Assembly (NCBI GenBank): GCA_013399855.1 | Contig: VXAY01002459.1 | Coordinates: forward strand, 163,224 to 227,223 | Source: Oxyruncus cristatus | Taxonomy: Eukaryota > Chordata > Aves > Passeriformes > Cotingidae | Reading direction: 5' to 3' | Length of the DNA: 64,000 nt | In this document: one piece after another, positions 1 through 12,560 of the stretch | How the letters are laid out: each line of letters opens with the position of its first letter | How positions within the stretch are numbered: position 1 is the stretch's first letter | Notes under the pieces: model-generated | Told to the model about the DNA's origin: nothing | Databases searched by the model: none | Seen by the model: only the letters and a program-made list of their open reading frames with translations | Program-made: the position numbers and the translations under genes

Positions 1-1744
1 CAACCCACGATTTTTCTCACTCTTACCCTTCTGATTCTCGCCCCCATCCCGCTGAGGGGAGCAAGTGTCTGTGTGGGACTTGGGTACTGCCTGGGGTTAA
101 ACCACAACAGATGGCTAAGGCAGAAGCCTTAGGATACCCTTTCAAAGTCAGAAACAAAGCTTATACATTTTTTTCTTCTTTGCCTTATTCATCACCACCA
201 AATATTTCGCTAGTAAGAAGGGACAATTATCCTTTCAATTACCTACTCCTCCTTCAATTTGTTGCAAATTCACTGTATGGGTAATCCACTCCTTCATTTA
301 CTGGCTATTTTTTTTTTTTTTTTATTCTTTTTGTAAGGTCATGTTCCATGTGAAATTGCTGAAGTCACTCAGCCAAATCAAATGTAGCTCTTACAGGCTG
401 TTGGAGGATCAATGTTGTAAAGCACCTTGCCTGACAGCATTAATCCTTTACTCTGTAATACCAAGAGTTTGACTTCACAAATTCAAACTTACCAAAAATG
501 ACAAAATCTTTCAATCCTGTAAATCAGCAAGAGTGCACTGAGGACCTTTGGCCCTTAATGACTGTGACAAGAAAGTGAAAGGCATTGGATGTTATAAAAT
601 GCTTCATCTAATTCCAATCTGACTGTTTGGAAATAAAATTAGTTACCCTCTGCTTGCTTTCCTCAGACCTCAAGTCCTGTTCAACCCTATTATGAGTGTG
701 GGGCAAAAAGCTAAAACACTGATTTATGGCAGTAGCTGACAGAACTATGTAAAAGGAATAGAAGGGCTCTGTCTGTGTATGTGTGCATCTTAATGAAGCG
801 ATAAGTAAGGAGTGTAAGTTTCCTGATAAATTGAGCTGTGCAGCTACTACAAAAATAGGGTTAAGTGAACATTTGTTTCAGCTCTGCACAGCTGTTTCTG
901 CAGATCGGGTTCCTGCTCCTTAATATTCATTGCTAGCAAACACTCATGCAGAGAAGTTTTTGTTCAACATGAATATTTAGGAAATTACTGTTCAATGTAT
1001 GAATATTTAGTTTCGCATGCAAAAACCCCAGCATTCATGAACAATTTTATGGGTCTGTTATTCATCATTTACTGTTCTTCTCATTCATAAGTTTCATTCC
1101 TTTACTAAAGAAACAATGAAACTATAACTCTTTGGCAATCACAAGGCAAAAAAAAAATGCAATAGGTTAATCTTTGTCTAATCTTTTCAAAACATTGTTT
1201 ATAACAAACTTATTCACAGTCTAAGATTTTTGCTTTTGAGAGCAAATCATTGAAAAATACAAAATTTCATTTCAGTAAATTCAAAACATTTACTTTAGTA
1301 CTGAATAACATGCAGAAGGAGTATATAAAAATGAGGAATTTTTTTGAGAGCTTTTAAGACCAAAGGTAAGCATAAAAGTATTCAGTTAAGCTATTTAAAC
1401 CTATTTAAACCTTTGAAATCCAGAGGTTTAAGATTTAGGGTGAAGAAACATCTCAAAGGTCAGATACTGATGGTAACTATCAATTAATAAAATTACCAGA
1501 TTTTTTTGCCCCACGAAGTGGGAATTTTAATGAAAAAAAAACCAACCCAAACCTGGGAAACACTGCAAAGAGTTATTGTGCCAATCAATATTAATTCATA
1601 GAAAAAAATTAATCTAACTTACTTCTTTCTTCACTGTTTAAAATATGTAATGCAAAGATAATTTTAGGAATGTCATTAGACTGAGCTATGAGACATCTAA
1701 TACTCATCATTACAGCTTGTTGATTTTCCAGGGTCACCTCATCC
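1..1744. other. AT-rich unique DNA, no gene seen
   Basis: No supportable coding region. It contains a T run at 308-323, a 10-base direct duplication at 1391-1410 (CTATTTAAAC twice) and, at 921-1088, a cluster of ATGAATATT/ATTCAT motifs described separately. The clustered motifs and the lack of recognisable mobile elements make this a plausible place for regulatory DNA, which is inference only. Confidence 0.6.
921..1088. promoter_or_regulatory. Candidate regulatory element: POU-like motif cluster
   Basis: Six ATTCAT/ATGAAT cores occur in about 170 bases: TAATATTCAT at 921-930, ATGAATATTTAG at 969-980 and again at 999-1010, and ATTCAT at 1033, 1060 and 1083. ATGAATATT fits the published binding preference of POU factors such as POU1F1 and POU3F2 (family knowledge). 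The two 12-base copies are preceded by TGTTCAA, so part of the cluster arose as a local duplication of about 28-30 bases. That it is an enhancer is inference; AT-rich DNA gives such motifs by chance. Confidence 0.3.
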
Positions 1745-2682
1745 AAGCTCGAGAACAGTCCATCCCCTTTGCAAGAAGTGAAAATTTGCAGGGAGACCTT
1801 CAGAGACGAACAAGTAGCTCCTGACGATACTCAAACACGGAAAGGAAGAATATAGTGAGTGGAAGCAGGGGCAGATGATCCAGGAAGAATGCAGAGACAC
1901 AGCCCAACCACGCAGGGATGGGGCTCGGAAAACTGAAGTCATTACTGGGTGTGTCACAGAGTGCTACTGGCACCAATGTTGTTTAACGCCTCAAGGAACG
2001 ACCAACGTGATGGGACAGAGTCCACCCTCAGCGAGTTTGCAGAAAACTGATTGGTAAACCACAAGGTTGAGTTGCTTTTCACAGGAACCTTGTGAGGCTG
2101 GAGAAATGGGCTGACAGGAGTCTCAGGAATTTCAACAAAGCTTTATGCAAAGGCATTTGGTACCTGGGCTCCTCGTGGGCACCGAGTTGGCTGTGATCCA
2201 GCAATGAGAGATAAGGCCATCAGTCTTCCAGGCTTCATCTGACAGTGTTGCCAGCAGGTCAAGGGATATGATCCTTCCTCTGTACTCAGCCCTGGTGAAG
2301 CACATCTGGTGTGCTGGGTCCAGTGCTGGCCTTCCTGCACAAAAGGCAGGGAGATTCCAGCAAACAGATATCAGATGATTAAGGACGTGGAGCACATGAC
2401 ACATGAGGAATACAGAAGACTTGGGGGAGATTTTGTCAGTGTGCACAGACATCTGATAGGGGAAATACAGAAAATACACTGAAACACAGAAAAATCTATT
2501 TATATATAGGAAAACATTAACTGTGAGGGTGGTAGACCAACGGAGCAGGTTCCTCAGAGAGCTTATGGATTGTTTCTCCTTCCAGGCTCCCAACTGGAGC
2601 ACGTGCTCTGTCTCAGCCTGTTTTGAGGGGGGTGTTGTCTAGATGGTCTCCAGAAGTACTTTACAGCCTCATAAATGTTGAG
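1745..2682 (+). mobile_element. Old CR1 LINE fragment, decayed ORF2 plus tail
   Basis: Segments resemble avian CR1 in order. At 1754-1960 there is reverse-transcriptase upstream sequence (AAGCTCGAGAACAGTCCATC and an AAGGAAGAATA stretch). Near 1978-2045 is a part matching the region before the catalytic motif (TGTTTAACGCC, CACCCTCAGCGAGTTTGC). At 2096-2340 come GGCTGGAGAAATGGGCTGAC, TTTCAACAAAG and TTGCCAGCAGGTCAAGG. At 2520-2560 is CTGTGAGGGTGGTAGACCA, and around 2622-2662 a tail-like GGGGTGTTGTCTAGATGG. Much of the central polymerase region is missing between about 1960 and 1970, and frames are broken throughout, so it cannot encode an active enzyme. Divergence is higher than in the other copies. 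The exact ends are uncertain by tens of bases. Confidence 0.75.
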
Positions 2683-4664
2683 AGAGCAATGTATTTTGCT
2701 CTTATAAAAATCAATCATCACTTCAGTTTCTAAAACTTGTCGAGTCTAATGAGTCTAAGACACATGATAGATGATTTGAAGCTTTATCTACTCTTCATAC
2801 TAAAACTTTCATTAATGCAGATTTAGATTAATTTTGATAAAAGTAATTAACTTCCCCTTTGGAATGGGGAAGATCCAGCATCAGTCTCAGCGACAAGACT
2901 GTGCATCAGTGACCTGTACCATGGACCATGTGGATGTTCCTGCTATGCTGGAAAGTGATGCTGAAAGTCCCTGTAACACCTCCTTTCTGGACTTGTATCT
3001 CCCAACATTCCAATGGGTTCAGCACTCTCTCCTCTCATTTTTGTTGTCCAGTCTCCTGAAACAGTGGTACAATGGTACCAATAACACAGAAAGCAAACTG
3101 CCAACTATCCATTTAGTATCATTTGCTGAATCAATTCTTTCTAACACTTCTATCAAATGCATTGAATGTTTTTGTTTGTCTACTACTTCTTCCAAAAGGC
3201 TGCCCTTCCCAAAAGGTGAGAGAAGGGGATTAACAAGTTCTTGGCTTTCTGAACCCTGTCACTTTCAGGATGTTTGTCCTGTATTTCAACCACAGATAGC
3301 ACTGGGAATAAGAAAGTGGAAAGCTCCAATATAAGTTTCAAACTGCAGAACTGGGGAACTTCCCTGATAGTGATGAGCACTGGTAGATTCTGATATAATG
3401 AACAAGATTGTAAAGTTTATCTACACATCTTTTTTTTTTTTAACAAATATTGTAAAAAGGTCTCAATTTCTCTCCCAGTATTAGTTTATATGAGTTCAGT
3501 TATAAAATGTTCATATTTGACATGTTAGGTACACATGAACTTATGGGCTATGGATATATGCACACCATGCATTTAATACTCCAGAATTTTAAGAAAGAAA
3601 ACCCATACAAGCCTTGTATTTTGAACTACAGAAGATATTCTATCACTGTATGAGTTTTTAATCAAGAGAGTAATACTATCAGTAATGTTAATTGTTTGAT
3701 TTACTGGCCTTTCTGTTCCCTTTGTTTTGATCCACGACAGTCACTGTAGATTGGCCAGTGAATGAAACCAGGTGTCCACTGTTATTTTTCAGGGAATAGT
3801 AGCTTTGACATCCTGTTTTGATACACCACTCCAAAAGGAAGAAAATAAAAATATCCAGAAATTAAATAATCTTAAAAAATAGCTGATGAAACAAGTAAAA
3901 AAAATAGAATGGCATAAATCTATCCTTCAGCTAAAAATAGAACCGAGACACAAGAATGAAACATAAGCAGTTCAATTTTATGACAGCTCTAGTTTTATAG
4001 ATGTGCATGATCTATTTTTTTCCCCCTCTGGCTTACTGTTCCATGTGAAAGCTGGACCCCGTAGAACGGAGTATGTTACCTGCCCTATCACATTTATAAA
4101 TAATGAAAAATAACATGACAAGGATTATTAAGCAGCATAAAGCAAGTAAAACAATAGAAGCAGAAATAACAAGGTCATCAACATTCTTCCTGAACGATTT
4201 TTTCTATGAATTATGCTGGTGTAGCTCAGTACATCCCCACTCACTAACTGGCAGACACTAATAAAGCAGCTGTTTGAGCTTTCACTTTTGCTAAATGGTT
4301 TCTTGGACAGAAAAAGAGTCATAATAATAATAATAATAGAAAATCCCCCTATAATTTCTCTTTGAGCTGAAATTCTGGTCTTTTTATGACACTCTGCAAT
4401 ATTTATTTAGCTGACTTTAATATATTATATGCAAATATATTTCAGAATGCTACTTCAAATATTCAATTTATTTAAATAGTAGTTCAAACAAAAATGTTAA
4501 TCAAGAGAGGATTGTAATCCCTTCCAAAATCAAAGCTGTAGCAAAATTCTAGAGGAAAAAAAAATAATATTTTACCATCATCCTCCTAAAAAACATGTGA
4601 AAAAATAAATTGCATGCAGAAATGCTAAAGTGAACTCAAGACAGACACTGCCCTGCTGAAACAT
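2683..4664. other. AT-rich unique DNA, no defensible gene
   Basis: It holds one open frame of 166 codons (2834-3334, plus strand) with no recognisable domain, signal peptide or membrane pattern, discussed under findings. A T run lies at 3430-3441 and an ATA trinucleotide repeat at 4320-4338. Nothing else can be assigned. Confidence 0.55.
4320..4338. repeat. ATA trinucleotide microsatellite
   Basis: About six uninterrupted copies of ATA/TAA, lying in AT-rich DNA. Confidence 0.9.
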
Positions 4665-5107
4665 GTCCAGGGAAGGGCAAAGGAGCTGGGGAAGGTTCTA
4701 CAGAGTCCTGTAAGGAGAGTCTGAGGGGGCTGAGGGTGTTTATCCTGGAGAAAAGGAGGCTCAGGTTGGACCTTATTGCTCTCTACAACCACCTGAAAGG
4801 AGGGGGGTTAGCCAAGTGGGGGTAGTCCTCCTCTCCCAGGCAACCAGAGATAGGACAGGAGAACAGAGCCTCAAGATGCTCCAGGGGAGGTTCAGGCTGG
4901 GCATCAGGAAGAATTTCTGCACGGGAAGGATCAGAGCCAACTTCCCAGGGAGATGGTGGAGTCACCATCCCTGGAGGTGTTCAAGAAGTGACTGGATGTG
5001 GCACTCAGTGCTCTGGTTTAGTTGACAGGGTGGTGATCAGTCACAGGTTGGACTTGATGATCTCTAATGTCTTTTCCAACCTAAATGATTCTGTGATTCT
5101 GTGATTT
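4665..5107 (+). mobile_element. CR1 LINE, 5'-truncated 3' end
   Basis: It begins with TCCAGGGAAGGGCAAAGGAG, the usual start of the conserved CR1 3' portion. It continues through GTTTATCCTGGAGAAAAGGA and GTTCAGGCTGGGCATCAGGA (the ORF2 C-terminal region; the 4816-5025 frame is a damaged remnant) and TGTTCAAGAAGTGACTGGAT. It ends in TTGGACTTGATGATCTC, CTTTTCCAACCTAAATGATT and a short run of the 8-base CR1 terminal unit (ATTCTGTG). CR1 is a non-LTR retrotransposon whose copies are usually 5'-truncated on insertion, and this copy fits. The polymerase domain is absent. Confidence 0.95.
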
Positions 5108-8100
5108 GTCAGCTTTTAGTGTGTCTCTGATTCCTTACAACAGCATCAGCTGATCACTGACACTAGCCAGGCTACACTTCCAGAATCCTGGGGAGACTAA
5201 AAATATTCTCTGCAAACAGATAGATGTAAGAATTAACTAAGGTTTTGGTGGTTTTATAAGCCTTTGGACTACCTTCCCTGCTCACAGGACCATCAACTGT
5301 CATAATTATTTCAATTTCTATTATTTACATCTTGGCATTGTTGCTATGGTTTCTATAAATTTTATTTAATTTCCTCTACATGTATTTTTAGTTCCCAGGT
5401 TTCTGGAAGTTTGTTTTTATTGCCACTCTCTTGGCTTCCTTTCCTTCTAAGGTGCAGGCACAGATGATGCATAACATCTCAAAAAATACTCCTGTTTACA
5501 CTTACCAGGGGTACACTCACTTCTTTTTCATTTCTCTCTTTACTCATCAGACCAAGCAATTACATCCTTGCTTCCTGGTGGATGCAGACTGAGAGAATTA
5601 CAGAAGAAGACTCACTCTTGAGATTCAGATTTCCACAGCTGAAAATCCATGCCCTGTTTTCAGCTCTGACCTGTTTGGTGATTGACAGTCTGGCAGCACT
5701 AGTGTGAACTTTCATGTATGATAGAATAAGCTTATTCTAATAAAATACAAAGATTGCAGAAAAGAAAAAAGCAATTGCTTTCTTCTGAGGCAGACAAAGG
5801 AAAAAAAAAAAATAAACCAAGTATATCATTCCTTCTCTTTCAGCTCTTTTTGTAACATGGTTTCATTTTGTTTTCTGTGTTCTTCCCCGCTAGTGGAATA
5901 ACAAGTCACCTATCTCTAAAGTCAATTCAAACATCTCCCAGGAAATAAGCAGTAGTCTGTTAGATAAATTTCAGTCTTTTTGTGCTGAGGAGCATACTGC
6001 TCTAAGATGAAGTCTCTCATTATATCCTTTTTTCTTGGACGACTTCTGCTGAATGGAAGTTCAGCCCTGGGTGTTCCTATAATCTCCAACACCGAAAGTG
6101 ATTTGATAGGGCATTATCTCTCCTCTCCTGCACTACTTTGCTGCAGCCACAGCTTCAGTCACTTGCCATCCTCAGAAAATTCATTCCTTTCTGGAAAGAG
6201 CCAGAGAGGTTTAACCATCAGTTGACTGCAAAGAGTGTACGTGAATTTCTCCCTGACAAAAAGGTAAGGAACACTGCCAACATGTCTGAGTATAAGCTAA
6301 GGTATATAAATTTTTAGTAGGGGTAACTTCAGAGCCCTTTCTTGATATAGGTCTTTGCTATCATGAACAAAATACCTTGAAGGTATTGCACTTGGAGTAC
6401 ATGACTTCTAAAACAAAGATGCACTCAGAGGGTTTGTTAGGATCATTAAAACAGAAATAATGCGGTTTAGAAATACTTTTTAAAGTATTTCCATGAAGGC
6501 ACAGGTGAGAAAGCCGCTTATGATTTTCTGAAGCTGTGGTTTTACCTGGGTCCGTGATCATTCCCAGCATAAGCCAGTTCATGCTATTTCTTTACAATAG
6601 TAAATACTAAAATATTGGTATCACTTTCCAAGGTATAGTCTCAGGGGGAAAAGAAGCTGTATGGTATAAAAAATAGAAATTATCATAATGATCTATTTAC
6701 TTCACTGATCACCAAAACCAGACTCTGTATTTAATACAAAGACAGCTCCCATCTAAAGCAGTCATAGGGAGCTCATCTGCATATCTATTTATTTTTCATA
6801 TATTTATCTCATTTAAAAAGAATGCATACATGGGGTAAATTGGGTTAATCAAATCAATTCTTGCAAATGGAATCCTTATTTCAGTGAAAGTCTCTGCGTG
6901 GAATGATCAGGCCAAACTTAACTTGGACAGTTCTGGTGCACAATTTCAAATGCTTGTTGGCATTTTTTGTTTGTTTTGGATGTTTATGAATTTAATGCAA
7001 ATACATTTCAGAGTTAAGAGTAAGACATTCCATCTCAGTTGAAAGTTCATAAAAATCTGTGATTTCACAGCTTGTTCATAAAACTTAAAGAAGACAAAGT
7101 GACTTTACACCATTTTTCTCACTTAATTATGACATTTTTGGCACAGTAACTCTTGTCAGAGTCTGTGAAACAGGAAATGATCTGGCGGAATATAATGAGC
7201 TGAGAGCATCAAAGTTGCTTTCCTTTTCAGTGGTTAGAATATTCAATCCCTTTAGCAGATCTGTCCACAGTTTATGGACCAGTAACTATCAGGACAATAA
7301 GGATGCCTTGTCCCCTTGATACTATCTCAATTCCAACCGCCTTTTCTATTCTATCCATAAAATATTCCAGATACACATGTTTCAGAGAAGGAAACAAAAT
7401 AAATTCTGAGTATAAGACACATTATAGTAATGGGCATCAGAGTCCTGTTGGATATAAATTGCTTGTTAATTACAAAGACTTTGCAAACTCTCATACAAAA
7501 CAAACAAACAAGCAAACAACTAAAAAGCTTGCGTTTGGGTTGTCTCATTCAAAATGAGGAGAGTAAATAGAATGCCTGGCTATCTCATATCCCAGACATA
7601 TAACATACTGTCTATAATGTCATGACACACGGCATGACTGGGTAAGCGGACAGATTCTCTCTCTTTTTATTTTTTTAAATCTAGGTCTCTAGGAGCAATA
7701 CCATCCTTGCTCTCCTAAGTAATTGATTTCAGTATGGGTCAGAAACCCATATTGCATAGCAAGTAATGAATGTTGTCAAGTAAATAATGCTGGTGAGGAA
7801 TGTAAACAATGACATTTGCTTTTTGACCTTAATAAGCCTACAGGGTCAATGGAAAATTGCTGAAAGATGCATTATTTCCATTTACCAGCTAGGAAAAAGT
7901 TCTGCAACAAGCCAAACCAAACCAAAAGAATGAATGCAATAAAAATGAAAGAGGATACTTAAAATATGTTATAATTTATTCTTAAATTGATTTATTGTTT
8001 TCAGTCAGTGGTTGTAAATAAGAAGAAATAGATTCACAGTGATATTTGATTAGCTTTGTTTTTTTCTCCTCAAAGTAATTTTGATTTTGGAGTACAAATT

Positions 8101-8394
8101 GATTTCATTTCATCTTGTTATTACATCTTCCCTCAAATTAAAAAATATTTCAGTAGCCAAATCCAAAGCAGAATAATCTGATGCTTAATCATAATAGATG
8201 ATTAAGCAAAAATACAAGACCTTTGTCCCATAATTAAAAAAGTAAAATTTAAGAATATTAGAATAATTATTTCAATATCCTGCCTATCAAATCTGTGAAA
8301 TATGTGTAGTAAATATTTTACTATAAGTTTATACAGGTACACATTTGCATAAACTGTAGAGATGGGTATCTATTATTCAGAGGAACATTATTTA
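5108..8394. other. AT-rich unique DNA, no gene seen
   Basis: Short open frames only, none with recognisable features. An imperfect CAAA-type simple repeat lies at 7493-7520 and an A-rich tract at 5801-5813. The stretch at about 7790-7890 has moderate complexity but no clear motif. No mobile element recognised. Confidence 0.55.
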
Positions 8395-8755
8395 CAGGCT
8401 CAGGTGTGATCTCATCACTCTCTATCACTACCTGACAGGAGGTTGTAGCCAGGTGGGGGTTGGTCTCTTCTCCCAGACAACCAGCAGTAGGACAAGAGGT
8501 CATGGCCTTAAGCTCTGCCAGGGGAGGTTTAGGTTGGATATCAGGAAGAAATTCTTTACAGAGAGGGTAATCAGCCACTGGAATGGGCTGCCCAGGGAAG
8601 TGGTCGATTCTCTGTCCCTGGGGGTTTTTAAGATGAGACTGGATGTGGCACTTAGTGCCGTGGTCTAATAACCACAGTGGTGTTGGATCAAGGGTTGGAC
8701 TTGATGATCTCAGAGGTCCTTTCCAACCCATCTGATTCTGTGATTCTGTCATTCA
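8395..8755 (+). mobile_element. CR1 LINE, 3' end
   Basis: This copy starts at GGCTCAGGTGTGATCTCATC, runs through GGAGGTTGTAGCCAGGTGGG, and ends with TTGGACTTGATGATCTCAGA and two to three ATTCTGTG-type units. The plus-strand frame at 8453-8668 (71 codons) is a still-open piece of the CR1 ORF2 C-terminus: the translation has the [12 protein letters not shown] and [10 protein letters not shown] signatures of that family. It is a fragment, not an independent gene. The open frame over this stretch suggests a younger insertion than the 1.7 kb copy. Confidence 0.95.
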
Positions 8756-11380
8756 TTAAGAGAATACTGAAGTGGCAGTGCTAGGGGAACTTGAGAAAGC
8801 ACATATACTCATGGATTGTCATTTTATTAACACTATTAGCATATTTGCCTGCATTTATTCACACAATAAATTATGGCTTGATGTGTGTACACAACTTGTA
8901 CATCCTCACAGATAAAGGTGGGATAGGTAAAGCTTCCTACTGAAATGGAAAAACAATTAGGTCTTCCAGACAAGGCAGAGTCATAGACTGAGACCATAAA
9001 GATCTTTGCCTAGAGGTTGGACAGGTGCCTTTGCCTGCAGGTTGAAAACATTTGCAGATGTGAAATACACACTAAGGCCATTTTGTAGAGTTTTCAGATG
9101 CATCATACTGGACCTTATAGTTGACATCTGCTTTTGTAGAGCTACCACACACTAATTTCCATACCACACTTTATTTTTCTTTCTCCCTTATTTAAATTAT
9201 AATTGAGGGAAAAAAATGCATAGGAATAAGCAGTATGTCTTTCCAACTTTAAGGGGGAGCTAGCACAGCCTTTTATTCAAGAAATTGCAGCCTATTGGAA
9301 TGCAGAGAGACAGATCAGACAGCCTGACAGGGATGTACTTGACCTCTGCACCTCCTCATGAGATGTGACTTGATGTGGCTCTATTTATAAGGCCTCTTGC
9401 TGTGGTGGGATTTGCAACACTACACGTCATGCAGAGAATAATGAAGGGAGGGAGGGCCAAACAAAACTAATGAAGTCACGAAGGATGAAAAAGAGAATAA
9501 GAAAATCCTGCTCTGCAGAATCAGGATTGAACCAAGACATGACCCAAAAAATCCATCCTACAAAGGTCTATGGAAAGTCCTCAGCAATAGGGAGAGATTT
9601 TAGCCAAAATTTTGCAGCCCTGTTGCACAGAACATGTAAAGCATGTTGCAGGACTCTCCATCTGGGAAGATTTTTGCTGAGATTCCCTTTCCTACCTATG
9701 ACTATGAAAGATACCTGATTCATGCCAGAACCTCTAAATTCCATCCTTATTTGAGTTGACCTGGTGATACAAATTGTTTCTTTGACTTGGTGAAGGGGAA
9801 GGATGGAAGGACTAAATTTAATATAAACTAAACTATAAGAAGAAAAAAATGAAAATATCAATGCAATAGGTAGTTATCTCTAAAATGTATTACATAAGTC
9901 AGGTTAACCTTGTATCAACACAGGCTATTTATGAAATTATTATGATTTTACATTTAACTATTTTTCTTCCTTCTTTTTTGTTTTTTGTTTTTTTTTTTTT
10001 TTGAAAATTACACATTCTGTAGCATTTTGTAGAGAAAGGGGATGTCTCTCCATTTTTTGTATTTGATAATATATTTCAAATTATAAAGAAATTTGAAACC
10101 CTCTGAAAGCACACTATAAATGGACTAATATCAATTGTCACTTCTAATATCTACAGTACACATACCCATAATCCTGAATACCAAAGTAGGGCCCAAGTTA
10201 TAAATAATGGTAATTGCCTGAATGTGTAATGACTTTGACTAGACTGGCTTTTGTTTTTTCCTTCCACCAAGACTTCTCTTTTTCAATTATGATATATGAC
10301 ATCTTTACTTCTTTTATCAGTGCAAGAATATCAGTTCTATTTTAACCCTTCTACCAAAAAAAATCCTAAATTTCATATGAGTATCTCACTGTTTGAAACT
10401 TGGTAGCAGAAGGGGAAAGTTACCTAAAAGAGTAATCAAGACAATGAATATTTTAGTTTTATCATTTAAAAGTAATATTTTTGACTACATAGATCACCTT
10501 ATGTGGCAGCTTTTATGCCTTTTGGTTGAGCTGAAACTTGCTGCTAAGAATTAGCCACACTCTATGTGTGTGTGTGAGCTTCATTCTTCCAGCTTCGGGA
10601 AAAGTCGCTCGTTTAACAAGAATTTAAAAACTGAGAATGACTTGCCTTCAAGACTGGAATGCTTGAAACTTGTTTTGCAATCAATACAGAACACAACTGG
10701 CCTGCTGCAAGAAAATATCACCTTGATGATAATTAATATGTTGTGCTACCGTTAGCTCACAGAGCTTCAGCACTTTACCAAAAAAGAAATCCATGTACTC
10801 TTTCTCTAATCAATGCTTCTTTTGAAGTATTAATGTAATTTATCAGTTGGAAACTGCAGAGCAATATTATTAGGGAATTATAGAAATAACATTCTCAAGG
10901 GATTATTACTATGTTCTTACTCTGATTTATAATTAACACACCTACAAGTTTATAGAAAAAATACTGAAAGTCACACTTAGACTATTTTAGTGGATATATT
11001 TATGAAATAAATATTTTTCAGAAGCAGGGGAAAGCTGTGTAACCATTGATTTGTGTTTCCAAAGAGTCAAGAAGTGGTTTATATCCATTTAAAAGTCTTT
11101 TACAGTGTAGGAGTGTACATGTTCATAGAATATTATTCATAGAATATAGATATTAATGGATAGCGGAAAATGTTTTACTTTGAAAATGGGTAGCTGGGAA
11201 AAACCTTATCTAACCACATAATCTTTAAAAAGAATTATAATCAACCTACATTTATAAGCATAAGACATTTAAAATATGATTTGCAGAAATAGTTCACAGC
11301 TTCAAAACATTTCTAATAGCTTACCAGAAAGCTTGTTTTGCTGTGAAGTAGTTTTGGGTTTGGCAAAAGCATTTATAGGG

Positions 11381-11411
<31 letters not shown>

Positions 11412-12301
11412 GTTTAGCAGTGGCAACTAATTGAAGTGAAAATGTTCTGATCCTCCTTAGTTGTACTTTTTCTGAGGTTGATCATCGGAGTACTACTGCT
11501 TAAACATGGTTAAATTATATTAACACCAGCTTAATATGGAGGTGCTGACCTTGCTAGTAGTAATTTGGTAGCATGCACTGATTATATAATAGTACATGAT
11601 GTTCTCAGAACTCTGGGAAATATTTTTAACATGATGTGTGGGCGGCTAAGTAGCCTGCAAAATTTGGGTTTATTTTTTTTTTCTGTGATCTTTATTTTTT
11701 AATGCTCCTAAAAATTTCTAACTAATATTTTTTCATTATTTTTTAAAATATCTTTTTTTAAGAGTGTCTATGCTGTCAATGACTCATGTCTCTCTTCATC
11801 CTTACTAAAGCCAGTGACTCACCATGGTAAGTCACTGTCTCCAATCATGCCATATTGATCTTGCAGATACTGCATTATAGAGTGGACTGATATTACAATT
11901 TTATATTTGAGAGATGAATTGCACCCTAAATTATATGTAAATTGTAAATTAAGGTGATGTGGGGTCTTTTTATTATTTTGAAGAAAATGGATTCTGTAGT
12001 ATTATGAGGTTTTCAAAAAAAAAAAAAAATCAAAATTGTGCTACTCCAGCTCTATTCACCTACTGACAAAATTAGCTAAAACTCTAAAAATTACTGTGTG
12101 ATCTTCTTGAAAAGGAACATTCAAATAATTTGGTAGGAAAACTTATATGAATTCAGAGCTAGTTAGGATTCCACTGTAATAACAACTCCTTGGTATTTAT
12201 CACCGTTGGATTTGTGTGATCTTAATGCAGATGAAAGACCATATTTTCTTTCCCAAAGAGATAACAGTTTTTGTAATGCCTGTTGAAACTGCTGCTTTGC
12301 A
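8756..12301. other. AT-rich unique DNA, no gene seen
   Basis: No defensible gene or mobile element. Simple sequence: T-rich tract at 9966-10002, TG-rich stretch at 10565-10575, AT dinucleotide repeat at 11386-11411 and A run near 12016-12029. A near-perfect 26-base palindrome lies at 11812-11837. Confidence 0.55.
11386..11411. repeat. AT dinucleotide microsatellite
   Basis: About 13 uninterrupted AT units. Confidence 0.95.
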
Positions 12302-12560
12302 AAGAGGGAAAATAACTTTAAACTGAAAGAGAGTAAGTTCAGATTAGATTTAAGGAAGAAGTTCTTTACTGTAAAAGTAGTGAGGCTCTGGCACAGGTTG
12401 CCCAGAGAAGCTGTGGCTGCCCCGTCCCTGGAAGTGTTCAAGGCCGGCAGATGGAGCTCTGAGCAACCTGGTCTAGTGGAAGGTGTTCCTGACCATGGCC
12501 GGGGGGTTGGAACATGATCTTTTGGGCCCCTTCCAACTTAAACCATTCTGTGGCTGTATG
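12302..12560 (+). mobile_element. CR1 LINE, 3' end (AACCATTCTGTG tail type)
   Basis: It begins in AACTTTAAACTGAAAGAGAG, continues with TTTAAGGAAGAAGTTCTTTA, CACAGGTTGCCCAGAGAAGC and TGGAAGTGTTCAAGGC, and ends with GGGGTTGGAACATGATCTTT, CCCCTTCCAACTTAAACCAT and a decayed terminal unit. The internal wording (CTGTGGCTGCCCCGTCCCTG, GGTCTAGTGGAAGGTGTTCC) marks a different CR1 subfamily from the copies at 4.7 and 8.4 kb, the same one seen in reverse at 31.5 and 60.2 kb. Confidence 0.93.

Noticed and set aside
2132..2602. 156-codon minus-strand open frame
   Set aside because: It runs antisense through the decayed CR1 and has no recognised domain.
8321..8752. 143-codon minus-strand open frame
   Set aside because: It is the antisense of the CR1 3' end; similar antisense frames appear in the other CR1 copies.
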